Shown in pieces: positions 49,501 through 60,000 of a stretch of 64,000 nt of DNA (position 1 is its first letter; every line of letters begins with the position of its first letter). Source of the stretch: Caenorhabditis remanei (taxonomy: Eukaryota; Nematoda; Chromadorea; Rhabditida; Rhabditidae). The notes beneath the pieces are model-generated. The model was not told where the DNA came from. It searched no databases and saw nothing but the letters and a program-made list of their open reading frames with translations. The stretch spans positions 10,912,001 to 10,976,000 of the forward strand of contig NC_071328.1 of NCBI RefSeq assembly GCF_010183535.1. Direction: 5' to 3'. The position numbers and the translations under genes are program-made.

Positions 49501-52500
49501 GCTTTCTCGGGTAGATGACTCACATTTTTGTTTTCTTTGATCAGTTTGAACAAGTCAGAAATCATAGATCGGACATAGAAATGCATAAACGCTCCGTAGT
49601 GGGAGTAAATCTAGAAACATATTTGATGTATATTCGATGATATTGAAATACGAACCTCAACAGTAGCTAGAAGAAGTTGCCAGCGTTCGTTCAAGAAGAG
49701 AGGAGAAAAGCAAGCGACAACTTTCCGAGGAGTTTGGAATGGAGTACGCAGGGAGAGCTGGAAGTCAAGAAGAATTGTTTAATGGGTGACTCATCGAAGA
49801 GACGTAATGAACTCTTCGAAATACAAGGCTCGAGATTAGAGACATTTGTGCTTTTATGGAGTTTTTCAGAACGAGAAGAGCCTTCTCTTCGATTGAAGAT
49901 TCTATGTTATAACACACATCATGGTCTAGTTCACTATGGCCTACTGTAGATATTTACACTTATGCTTGATGGTTAAATGAGTATCACTTGCTCCGTTCGG
50001 TGACAAGATTGTAGGTTCTGACAACTGGTAACTTGGAAAAAGAATAAAATACTGCAGATCTCACCTCCATTCCATCCTTTTTATTCGTTGATAACTTGAG
50101 CAATACATGATCTTCTGGGACTTGTCCAACAGCAAGATAAGGAACCCATTTACAGAAAAATGGAATCGTATTGATAACTGGGTGAATCTTGAATTGAACT
50201 TCCACGTTTCCTTGCATCGTCTCGGCAACCACATTCAGTGTTGAGTATTTCAAATGGAAGACTTGAACGGAATTGAATAAAATCACAGCTGTATTTGAGG
50301 GAAAACTTTTCGAATTCTCGTAATAAGTAGTTGATAAAACAACAATGTCATCATTTCGTGCCACGTAATCATGGAGAATATGATTGTGCTGACGATCGAA
50401 TATTGTGAGACCTGATAGGAATTTATGGATGGTGTGATTGAATTGGAAGGTTACCTGCTAGAATAGTGACAGCTATCAGGAAACCAAGACATACAACTAT
50501 GAAGATGAATAATCGAACGAATCGTTTTCCTGGAATTGTTTGATTAAGTACTGGTGAAATTCTCACGAAATCGAAATCGATCTTGATCTTTCACCAGGAC
50601 CGTTGCCCGAGACAAGAACTAAACTGAATCAATGTTAGGTGTGATTCATGACTAATTTTCTAAAAATATCACAAGAGACTCCCACCATGCACAAGCACGA
50701 CGCTCGACGCAATGGGAATAATTTCAAATCGAAACAATACAGTTTTAGAATGTTTCTAGATCTAGTTTTGAACGGTGCTAATCTTGAAAAATAAGTAATG
50801 AACTTGAAAGCTAATCCTTAAAATCCAAGACAACTCACCTTTAAAAATTAATCCGCAACTCTCGAGTATCATAACTTTATCACTATCAATTTGAACTCTT
50901 CTTTTAAAAAATCAGCAAGTTCAAAACCAAGGAAATAGTGCGTTGCCAACGACAATGAAGAGGAAAAGGGAGAGGAGAAATCTACGTATTGAAGAGTTTC
51001 ATTCCCCTTGAAGAAGACGAAGGAGATCTAGATATTATCTTTTTTCCGAAAAGGTGTATATTCCCTCAAATTCTCTTCTCTTCATTCATCCCTCATCTCT
51101 ATAGGAAAGAACCGTTTTTTTTGGAGAGTCACGCTTTCAAAAAACCAACAGTTCCGATTGATGTGATTGATAACTGTAGTTCAGATTCGAAGTTTCTCAT
51201 TTTGAATTTAAAAAAAGAGATGCGGAGAGCTTCTGATTCTGCCGAAGGGAAACGTCACAGAACCGGTTAAGGGGATTGAACCAAAAAATGGAAATCAAAA
51301 GACACTTCCCTTGAACATTTTGTTTGGTGAAGTTCAGAAGTTCAGGGAGAATTCAACACACGAAAAATTGTGGAATCAAAGCAATTTTTAATTTAATCTT
51401 TCAGTTTATGAGATAGATTTGCGCCCCTTCTTTGTAATCAACTGAGTTTGAATGAATATGAAGAGTATAACTCAAAAGAGTGAACAATTTAAATAATATT
51501 TCCAGGGTGTTCCAATCGACTTCACCGCTGCAAAGCTCAAATCTGGAGCTGGCGAAAATGTGATTTACATTCTGAGTGCCCTCGCGGACGCAGCTCTTGT
51601 TCATGTTGGATTTCAGTGGCAAAAGTATGATTCTCTAGAGTCATTACACAATAATTGAGATGCTTTCAGAATGATTCCTCCGAAAGAAGAAGATGAAGAC
51701 ACAGCTGTCGATGAGCAAGAAGATGACGATGAGAATGAAGATATTTCGGAGGAACCGACTAACTTTTTGGATGATGACGATGATGATAATGTGATTGAAA
51801 TTGATCTGAAAGCACAGGGTTTAGTCACTGAATCGGTGAGTTGCTGTGCGCTTTGTTGTGTTTCGAACTGTGAAAATTTCAGAAGAATCCTCTTCAAAGT
51901 GTTCTCCAAAGTAACACCGATTCAATTGCTTGGAAACAAGAAGTCGAAAGAGTGGCCCCTCAATTGAAGATAACATTGAGACAAGATGCAAAAGACTGGC
52001 GTCTTCACCTGGAACAAATGAACTCAATGCACAAAACAGTCGAGCAAAAAGTGGGGAATATTAGCCCTTTTCTGGAGACTGTGAGTTTTGATTTCTGAAT
52101 TAAACGCAGTCGACGTTATAATTTCAGTTAACAAAAGACATTGGAAAGACATTAGAACGAGTTTCAACCAGAGAAAAATCATTGAATACTCAGTTGTCAA
52201 GTATGATGAGTAAATTCAAGAGAGCAACTGATACAAGAGCTGAAATGAGAGAGAAATATAAGTGAGTACGCTGAAATTGAATCTCTCTTCATCTTATTGT
52301 TATTTCAGAGCAGCGTCTGTTGGTGTGAGTTCTCGTACTGAAACGCTTGATCGTATCAGTGATGATATTGAACAATTGAAACAACAAATTGAGGAACAAG
52401 GAGCAAAATCAAGTGATGGAGCACCTCTTGTGAAAATAAAACAAGCAGTCAGCAAATTGGAAGAAGAATTACAGACGATGAATGTTCAAATTGGAGTTTT

Positions 52501-52573
52501 GGAGCAATCGATTCTCAACACTTACCTGAGAGATCATTTCAATTTCAGTGCAAATCTTTTGAACATTCTTTGA
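46563..52573 (+). CDS. che-13: Intraflagellar transport protein IFT57 (Hippi)
   Basis: Nine exons (46563-46670, 46714-46799, 46849-46960, 47009-47062, 51506-51624, 51670-51835, 51883-52081, 52129-52261, 52309-52573) give about 413 residues, near the family length of about 430. The N-terminal calponin-homology-like domain is present (LVDKLKLLNYEEGFLKLG, FFLFTSLAAWLIRKSG, NTIANIM-type turn). An acidic segment follows (EEDEDTAVDEQEDDDENEDI). The C-terminal half is coiled coil (SRTETLDRISDDIEQLKQQI, SKLEEELQTMNVQIGVLEQS). IFT57 is an IFT-B subunit needed to build cilia. Intron 4 spans 47063-51505 and contains two genes on the opposite strand. A last residue run FNFSANLLNIL may reflect a mis-called final intron. 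Confidence 0.9.
47226..47408 (-). CDS. Small secreted acidic protein nested in the che-13 intron
   Basis: A single-exon 60-residue frame. The signal peptide is MRILLILFLIFSFSYAAS. The mature part has a His-rich start (VHRHHSDGH), a dibasic KR site, and a run of alternating Asp/Glu ending in DEDEDDE. The DED run is encoded by a CATCTT-type tandem repeat. A TATAAAAAG box sits about 45 bases upstream of the ATG. The KR site and small size allow a peptide-precursor role, but no known neuropeptide repeats or amidation signals are seen. Coding status is supported by the signal peptide plus TATA box only. Confidence 0.65.
   Translation of the reverse strand: MRILLILFLIFSFSYAASVHRHHSDGHAISVDVERFKRENLVGATDDDEDEDEDEDEDDE
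47453..47462 (-). promoter_or_regulatory. TATA box of the nested small secreted gene
   Basis: Read on the minus strand the sequence is GTATAAAAAG, about 45 bases upstream of the ATG at 47408. It is the best-placed TATA-like element for this gene. Confidence 0.5.
48069..50600 (-). CDS. Glycosyltransferase family 92 (DUF23) protein nested in the che-13 intron
   Basis: A multi-exon minus-strand gene; the stop is at 48069, and the start lies upstream of about 50600 and is unresolved. A basic cytoplasmic stub (FRKRFVRL) precedes a single membrane anchor (FIFIVVCLGFLIAVTILAG), a type II Golgi topology. The lumenal part has GT92 features: KVVACFSPLFLNERWQLLLA, YSHYGAFMHFYVRSM, and a DPDDIL acidic motif fitting the metal/nucleotide-sugar DxD site. 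Later stretches include FQAFNMFPTAGAIVYNMTQT and FYSMKDIGTCRGYSTVEL. GT92 enzymes in C. elegans include galactosyltransferases acting on N-glycan core fucose. Exon joins between 48.3 and 49.5 kb were not resolved base by base. Confidence 0.83.
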
Positions 52574-53767
52574 AAAGTTAAACTCTCATTCTTGTCAATT
52601 CACATATATTTCCACCAACTATTCCCATAAAAATTATGTTAATTCTCTTGTAAATTGTCCCCTTTTCCTCAAAAATTATGACGTTTAGTCTAGTCGTTTT
52701 TATCCAAAAAGAAGAAGTCAAGGATGTCTTTTTTCTAGAAATAAATTCCCCGGGGCTCAATATCTCACAACAGAAAGTTTTGCTCTTTTTCTCTCCCCTC
52801 TGACACCTACTAACCTACAAAACTTTCTCTGTATATGTGCCCTTGCGGAAGAGAAAACTTGACTAATGAGCATTGGGGGGCCGCCCGGACATATGGCTCG
52901 GGGTGACAAAAAAGTTTTTGAAACTTTTCTTCTGTCACACACTGATTGGAGACAGCTGGAGAATTTGGAAGAAAAAAAGAAGAAGAAAAGGAGGAGTGTT
53001 GCGAAATAAAAGTAGAGTTACGTCCAAATGGAATGTATAAAAATGTATCTAGATTATTCAGAAGATTTTCAAGAAAAATATAATAAAAATTCACATAACG
53101 TCCACACATACGAATTTGTTCCAGGCGCGCATTGTTCTGATCAATTTCTGGCAGACTCAACTGCTGGAAGATGATTACAGTAACCCTACAGTAAACTAAT
53201 CTAGAAAGAACTTGTAGACATGGAGACCTATAATTTTAGATCATCATACCGATTGATTTCTTCCCGCTTTTCAATTATACCAGACCAAAAAACATTTAAA
53301 TGTCAACTCTTTTCTCTGAAAAAGAGCATTCCAATGCTTCATTCGATATTCATAGAAAGCGATTAAACATTGAAAAACAGGTAAAGAACTGAAAATAAAA
53401 TTCAAAAAAGGGGAAAAAGATCAATTCGTGGATGATTTGAGAATGTTTTGGTTCTGGGGTTTGGAGTTTTTTGAGTTGAGGAGAAATGAAAATGAAACTA
53501 TCATTTTGAAAAATGGAAAACAGTCGAAACCCGTAACAAGCGAAATTAAGAGAAAAACCTATAAAATTATAATGCGAAAGCCTCTTTTTTGGGTCGGGGG
53601 ATTTTTGTAAAAATTGGGAGAAGAAATCACAGGTGATTTGCTAGAAAACAAAGAGAAAAAGAGAAGCAGAGCAGATGAGAGAGTGTGTGAGAAGAAGAGA
53701 TTTAGAGAAAGACACGGGATATATTGAGGTGAGAAAATTGAAAAAAAAAACAGAAATAAAGAAGTTC
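52574..53767. other. Convergent 3' region between che-13 and the Smad gene
   Basis: About 1.2 kb with no supported exon, between two genes ending toward each other. It contains AT-rich DNA and a purine-rich stretch near 53640-53760 (GAGAAAAAGAGAAGCAGAGC). Confidence 0.5.
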
Positions 53768-56700
53768 CTAGGCGAAAGACACTTCGTAACGGCATGGGAT
53801 ATCGGTTAGATAGAGACGGGAATAATTGGGTCCCCATCCTTTTCCAACTGATATTACCAGGTTTTGTTGAGCCAGTGCGGGGTCCTGAAATCAATTTGTA
53901 GGTCTTTTTACAGTTTTGTATTGTTTTTGGGAACATTTTAATTGGGGAACAGGTTTCCAGGCTATTTCCGAAAAAATCGTAAAAGATATTGTTAAATTAA
54001 TCCGGAATTAAGGGCTATCAACAGCTCTAACTATTCAATCAATCAGAAGTGCTGTCCCGAATCAGAACTGCCCGAAATAAAACCGCCCGAATCAGAACGG
54101 ACCGTGTCAGAATTGGTACCGATCAGAACCGATTAAAAGATTATTAATAGTTAAATTTAAACCTAGATTTGACTGATTTGATTCGTACCAGTACTGATCC
54201 GGAGAGTTCTGATTCGGGGCAGCACCCATTCAAAAGCTCGATGTGCCGTAATTTAGATAAAGTGGACAACATAATAAGTGACGTAGGCAGATGAAAGTCT
54301 ATTTCATAAAAATTCTGGTACCGAGAGGTTGCAATACCTTTTCCGCTACAGCGACGCGCATCAAACAATTTTTCGTGTTTCATGGTTTCAAGGAATTGTA
54401 AAAGGTTCAGTTTTTGTTGGCCTGATATAACAAATCTCTATTTGTGTCGTTGTTAACTTTTTCAACGAGTTTTCCCTAAGAAGTTACAGTAAGTCGAAGA
54501 AAAACTTGGAAAATGAAAAGGTCTGGAATCATCTCACAGGATTATAATTTTTTGGGATCTACTTGTACAAAGAAAGTTGTCAAATACAAAAAACCTATCT
54601 TTGTTTGAGATGCGCATTAAAAAACAATTAATGGTTCCTGACATCAAGACAATTTTTTAAAATTGAAAGTATTTCAAGTATTTAATGAAACTGCAGAGAA
54701 CACAGAACCATCCCGCAGAGATTTTCTATTAAATTGGTTTTCCAATTTTTGACAATTTTACTTGGGAAATTATCAACGTTGATATTTAAAATCTCCAACC
54801 TTGCTGGGCCTTCGCACTTTAGTCCGTTCACTTGCGGGTGCTGATGCAGATACTTCTCCTCGATGTACTCGTATACAGTATCCAGGTGATAATCTTCGAA
54901 GAGTATCTTTTGTTGATGATACATTTGGAGTCATTGATAGAAATAACGGTCGTGTTCCACTGGAAAATAATAGAGTTCGCGTCGAAAAGAAAACAAAAAC
55001 GAACCTATTATATAACCAAACATCCTCGGGATTGGTTGAACCAATCGGATCTGCTTGTCGTATTAATGCAAATGAAACTTCGTTCTTTAAATCCCAAGGA
55101 CTACATTCCAATTGGGCGTCATGTACTTTAATATTCTTGTTAGAGTATTTAGTCGATAGACAGTAACCAACCTGATTTTGATAAAACTCCAACAGCTGCA
55201 AATGCACCATGCAGCCATACTGTATCACCGATTTGTTCTTTTCGTTCATACCTCGTCATTTTTGCCCATGCTGCAAGTTTTTGAAGAATTTTTTAAATAT
55301 AATTTTGAAAAATATAAAATTTGGTGCATTTCCTACTAGTTTTGTTTTTCTGATATCTTGAAAAAATCGTTTAATTTGAAACAGTGCTTTAACGTGTTCT
55401 ACCGAATTCCGCTGTTTCAGTAGAGCACATTTTTCAAATCGACACAATTTTTAATACAAGTTTCTCAAAGCAACTGAACATTGTTGTCTCTTTCGCATAA
55501 GATTTAATGTTTTAATGCTTCAGGAATACAGTTTTTCAATATAACTTTTTTCAAATAATATCCAAAAAAAAACTCACATCGATTAGACTCGTGATGATGA
55601 TAATGTATCAAATCATCCGGATCCTGTGAACTCCTTGAAGTACATGGAGGAGAATCATCTGGTATCGGGGGAGTTGCCGTTGGAACTGACGGTGGAGGTC
55701 GATCCGGTAATTCACCCGCCAGAATTTTCGGTAGTTTTGAGATTTCTGCATCGTGGGTGTCTGGAAAATATGAACTTTCATAGAAATTGTTTCCAGATCT
55801 TTTTTTTAAATATCTGACTGAAAATTTAGAGTTTGTACTCAATCATACATCTCTAGTTTTAAAATTTTGAAAGAAATAAAAGAAAATTTTGAAAGAAATA
55901 AAAGAAAAAAACTGACGATCTCGATGTCGATAAGTGATGTGTCCGTTTCCAATAAGTGAAGATCTATGATTGTTTTGATGGACAGAAGAGTTCTTGTCTT
56001 CAGATCCATCATCATCACCTCCATTTGTTTCGGGACGGATCCATAATGCATAGTGATACGGGTTACAACATGATACTGCAATCATTTCAAGGTTTCGTTT
56101 ACTTTTGATTTTTGAGACTATCAGTATCAGATGATAAGAGATAAATGATAAAAAAGAGAAGACAGGGGAAGATATCTTGCTCGTAGAATGTCCAAGATAC
56201 TCGTTTTTTGATTCGAAAAAATACTCACCCGTGGCATTATTAATGGTGACCCTTCCAAATCGACACCATGGAAGTGCTTCTAATCGATGGAGGGCTGCAT
56301 CCACTTGTAAATCTTTCCATCTCCAAAGTTTACAACATAAATACGGCATACTCATCGGTCGGTCGATTTGGGGTATCAGACCTGGAATGTTTAGACTATA
56401 CTATTTAAGTGACGATTTGGCAAATGTGCTCTGCTAGAACTGAATTTTCTATATTTTTTATTGAAACTGCTCAGTTTTGGTAGAACGCATTTGGTAAAAA
56501 CTGGTCACAATATAGTTCCAGAGTGTTTATTTTTTCATTAATCTTCTGAACGACATGTCAATTCGTAACGTCTTTGAGCGGAACGGTAACATAAAGTTCG
56601 CTCTTTTGAAAGCCTCTTCAAAATTTTTCAGCTTCAATGGAGCTTACAAAATTCAAGAAATCTTCATTTTTCCATCCAATATTTTTTTATTCAGAATTTT

Positions 56701-57023
56701 CTTTTCAGAAGAAAACAACTCACCAGAATCTTCATCCGGAGGATCTTCTTCCACCCTTTCATCCATCGGAGGTCCTGGAGCGCATGCTTTCGAATCGACA
56801 CCATCACTTTCCACTGCTTTTCGTATCACCTCCACATCTTCTGCATCGAAACCACGCATCAACCGAAGAAACCTGAAATCATTCATCTCATTTCAATTCA
56901 GTCAGAATCCGAATACCTCCTCCTGGCTCTCCGCTCATCTGAAGTGACAAGGAGACGTCGTCGCCAGAGTCTCTCGACATGTCGCCGTCTCTCGCTGAAC
57001 ACACACCACATGCCACAATCCAT
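53768..57023 (-). CDS. tag-68: Divergent Smad protein (MH1 and short MH2 domain)
   Basis: Exons read include 56917-57023 (MDCGMWCVFSERRRHVERLW), 56724-56872 (FLRLMRGFDAEDVEVIRKAV), one ending near 56390 (GLIPQIDRPMSMPYLCCKLW), a CCNPYHYALWIRPE exon near 56060, a Pro-rich linker near 55600-55760, then MH2 exons near 55170-55275 and 54797-54960, and the last 53768-53884. MH1 keeps the zinc set (YLCCKLWRW, ALPWCRFG, CCNPYHY). MH2 begins WAKMTRYERKEQIGDTVWLH, has RPLFLSMTPNVSSTKDTLRR and RVHRGEVSASA, and ends GKGWGPNYSRLYLTDIPCRY EVSFA. There is no SSxS receptor-phosphorylation tail. Smads relay TGF-beta signals to the nucleus. The symbol is by elimination among worm Smads and clone location. Confidence 0.85.
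54049..54225. repeat. Inverted-repeat element in the last Smad intron
   Basis: Left arm GTGCTGTCCCGAATCAGAAC and right arm GTTCTGATTCGGGGCAGCAC are inverted copies with one difference. CCCGAATCAGAAC-type words recur internally, and GTACC/GGTAC words mark the inner arms. No clear target duplication was seen. It encodes nothing and probably is a small DNA-transposon relic. Confidence 0.65.
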
Positions 57024-60000
57024 CGTGGTGCATGCCGTGTTGTGTTATTCCACACAATTCAGCGATACGATACGGTTCTTCGGATGAAGCACGTGGATGG
57101 AGAGGGACCGGATGGTGTGAGCAGGGAGAGACGTGGCGACCGAGGCGACAGATGATGGTATCCAGATGGCGCCGCTCTCTGCAATAATTTTATGGTTTAG
57201 AATTGGGAATAGAGAAGAATAAAGAGAAAGCTACGGTCAAAATAGAAATTATAAGGTGCGGAATGCTATAAATTAGAGATAAGAATATGCCATGAAGTTC
57301 TGGTAGATCAGGGGAATCTGATGTCAGATTGAGTAGCGTTGTGAGTAATTTTTTTGTATCGGAGCATCGAGTAATGTTCTCAAACGAATCGAAGATACCG
57401 AGAAACAATTTTAGAGAAGTATATTATGATGTACGAAAGAATCTTATGTATTCAAAGTTTCAAAAAGACTCCAAGAAGTCGTCAAAGAGATTCTTCATCC
57501 GCAGGCTCCGCCCACTTTTTCGTGTAAACACCATAAAATAGAAGAGGAGTGTCTGTTTGAAAGAAGTCGTAAACACTTGACTAATACCCAGAGACAGCAA
57601 AAAAAGAAGAAAGAGCAGATGGAACGAAAAAAAAGAAATAAGTAAATCATTTCGTTCCCGTGTTCTTCTTTTTCTTTCTCTTCTTTTCTCTTCTTTTGTT
57701 GTAAGACCTTCTTTGTTTCTCTGCGTCTCTCTATCTCTCTCATTTTCTTTTTGATCTAAATACGATGATGATGGTGATGATGATGTTGAACCAAAAAAAA
57801 CGTCTTTTTGGAAAGAGAACGGAATAAAAGTGCACGGAGCAAAGAGAAAAAGAGAAACAGAGGGAGAGAATTGGCGGCGTCCCTCTTTTGACGTTTCGGA
57901 CGGACGGACGCGGGACGAAATTAGCTGCCATCAATCACAATTTATTACCACGCAATATGAGCAAGAAGCCGAAGAAAAGGAGAGAATGAAACGAACGGGA
58001 AGACGCAGAAGGATGAAGAAAATTGGTAGTTTCTGGTAGAAAACAGGTGCACGAAGTGATCAAAATGAGGTCACTTAGTTGGGTGGGATCAGAGTAACCA
58101 CAGAAGCAGAAGCACAATTCAGAACAGCTAGAAATGAAGGGAATCTGAGTATTCACAGGACGAGCCGATAGAAAACAATCAGGATCTTTTGGATTTCTAG
58201 AGCTTAAGGCCTATGGAGTTTCTGGTGTTGCATGTGGGTTCAACCGATTCCCTAGATCTTCAGTGTTTTTTTTCCTAAAGCCGTTGTGCCCTTGGATCTT
58301 TATCTTTCTCGCTCAAACGTTTAGATTCAATAAGTTTCTACAATAAAACCACCAGGTTTCCGTATTTTTCCAAACCTACAGTCTTTTCTTCTCCGTCTCC
58401 AAACATTTCTCTATATCCTAGGAGGTCTCGAAAACCTTTTTTCGTCTTTCTCATCTTTTTTAAAACTTTAAAACTTTCTCCATTGTTTCACTCGTTTCCT
58501 CTTTTCTTTTCTTTTTTTAAAGACGTACTCTGACTTTTGAGAGATAGAGAAAAGAGGGGGTGGAAAAGTGAGAAAGAAGAAGAAAGAAGAAAAAGAAGAA
58601 GATGGGAAAAGGGTGTGAAAATGTTTCAATTTATCTCAATTTATACAAACATGAAAACATCATGTTTCTTGGTTCGAGAGATATCGGAAGTTGGAAGGAT
58701 TGAATTAGGAAGTTGTTTTTTTAGATGGAGAGGAAAAAATTCTGAAATAATCAAGTCAGATCTGGTCTAGAAGTGTTTTACCTATTCGTAGACAGTTCCT
58801 GACAGCAGAAGTCTGAGTCTGAATTTTTGCTAGTTAAGAAGTTTCTAGAAACCAATTCAGATTCTTCGGGATTGTGGTTCGACTCTCAAAATAAGGATCA
58901 GAGTGGGGAAACAGCTAAACGAAAAAACGGTGATGACTGTGTTCACTCAAGTAACTCCGTCGCCAAGGTTTTGTACGGACGAGCATCGGTGGATGAGATC
59001 TCTTTTTGAAGACACTTTTCCACATCTAACTTCATTTAGACTTCGTTCTCTAACAGTTTCAGATCAAATGTCGAAATTTAAAAACAAAAAAAACTTCATT
59101 AGAGAATTAGAGAAAACTACGAAAAAACTGGCGGGTGATGGTGGGGGTGACGAGCAAAAAAAGTTTGTGAAATACGAAAAAGAGCGGGTGGGAGAGGGGG
59201 TCTCTCCCCCCCTTCGACACCAAATTGGTGGGGGCGAAGAGTGTATGTGCAGTATGTGGCGGGGGGCGAAAGAAGAAGAAAAAGAAGAAAAAAGAAGAAG
59301 AGCTCCAAATCCGGATGGGAAGAAGAAAACGGAAAGGGTTGCGAAAAATTAGCGAGCTTTCTTTGTGGGTGGTGGTGGTGATGGTAGTCGTTCCCAAGAA
59401 AGTTTTAGTCGTCATCTACTTCCCTTTTTCAGATCTTTTTGGTTTTTTGGAAGAAGAAGACGTGAAGGAAAAAACATTTTGCAGAGATTTTGGGAAGGGA
59501 TCAGAATGGGGGGAGTAAAGAGAACATTTTGGGGAAAAAAGAGTTTGGTGAGCTTAAAAAATCGGGTTTGATAACCATGGTACCATAAAAAGCGTGCGGG
59601 CCGAGAATACAGTATCATGTGCTGTGAATATGCAAAAGCACGACTCGAATAAAGTTTTAAAAGAGAAAAACGTAGAAAAAGTAATCAGATAAGCATTGAT
59701 TTTGGGGATACTAAGATTACGGTATTAAAACCTAAAATAACTGATATGTGAACAAATTAATTTGATGTTCTGCCACACCTGAACAAATTCAAAATAGAAC
59801 TGACTGATATCTCACTACATAATTTATGATTATTCACTGGAATAACGTGAAAAATTCTGGGAAACGTTACATTCAAACCACGAAGGTATCTGTTCAATTA
59901 ATTTTCAGAAAAGACAACAACTTTTGACGTTTCCCGCTTGAACCAATTTGAAGAGGTCTAGATTGAGTTCATGAAGAAAAAAGTAACGATAAAGATATAA

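Noticed and set aside
49677..49949. 90-codon plus-strand frame in the che-13 intron
   Set aside because: It is antisense to GT92 exons (KVVACFSPLFLNERWQ on the other strand) and has no splice link to che-13.
54682..54924. Alternative minus-strand frame through the Smad MH2 exon (FEDYHLDTVYEYIEEKYLHQ)
   Set aside because: It is open for 80 codons, but it does not join in phase with the upstream WAKMTRYE exon, while the frame with RPLFLSMTPNVSS does, using donor TTG/GTTACT and acceptor TTTTCCAG. Some doubt remains.
58900..59420. Overlapping open frames of 100-150 codons on both strands near 59 kb
   Set aside because: Composition is Lys/Arg/Glu on one strand and Phe/Ser/Pro on the other, as expected from purine-rich DNA. 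No splice sites or domains.
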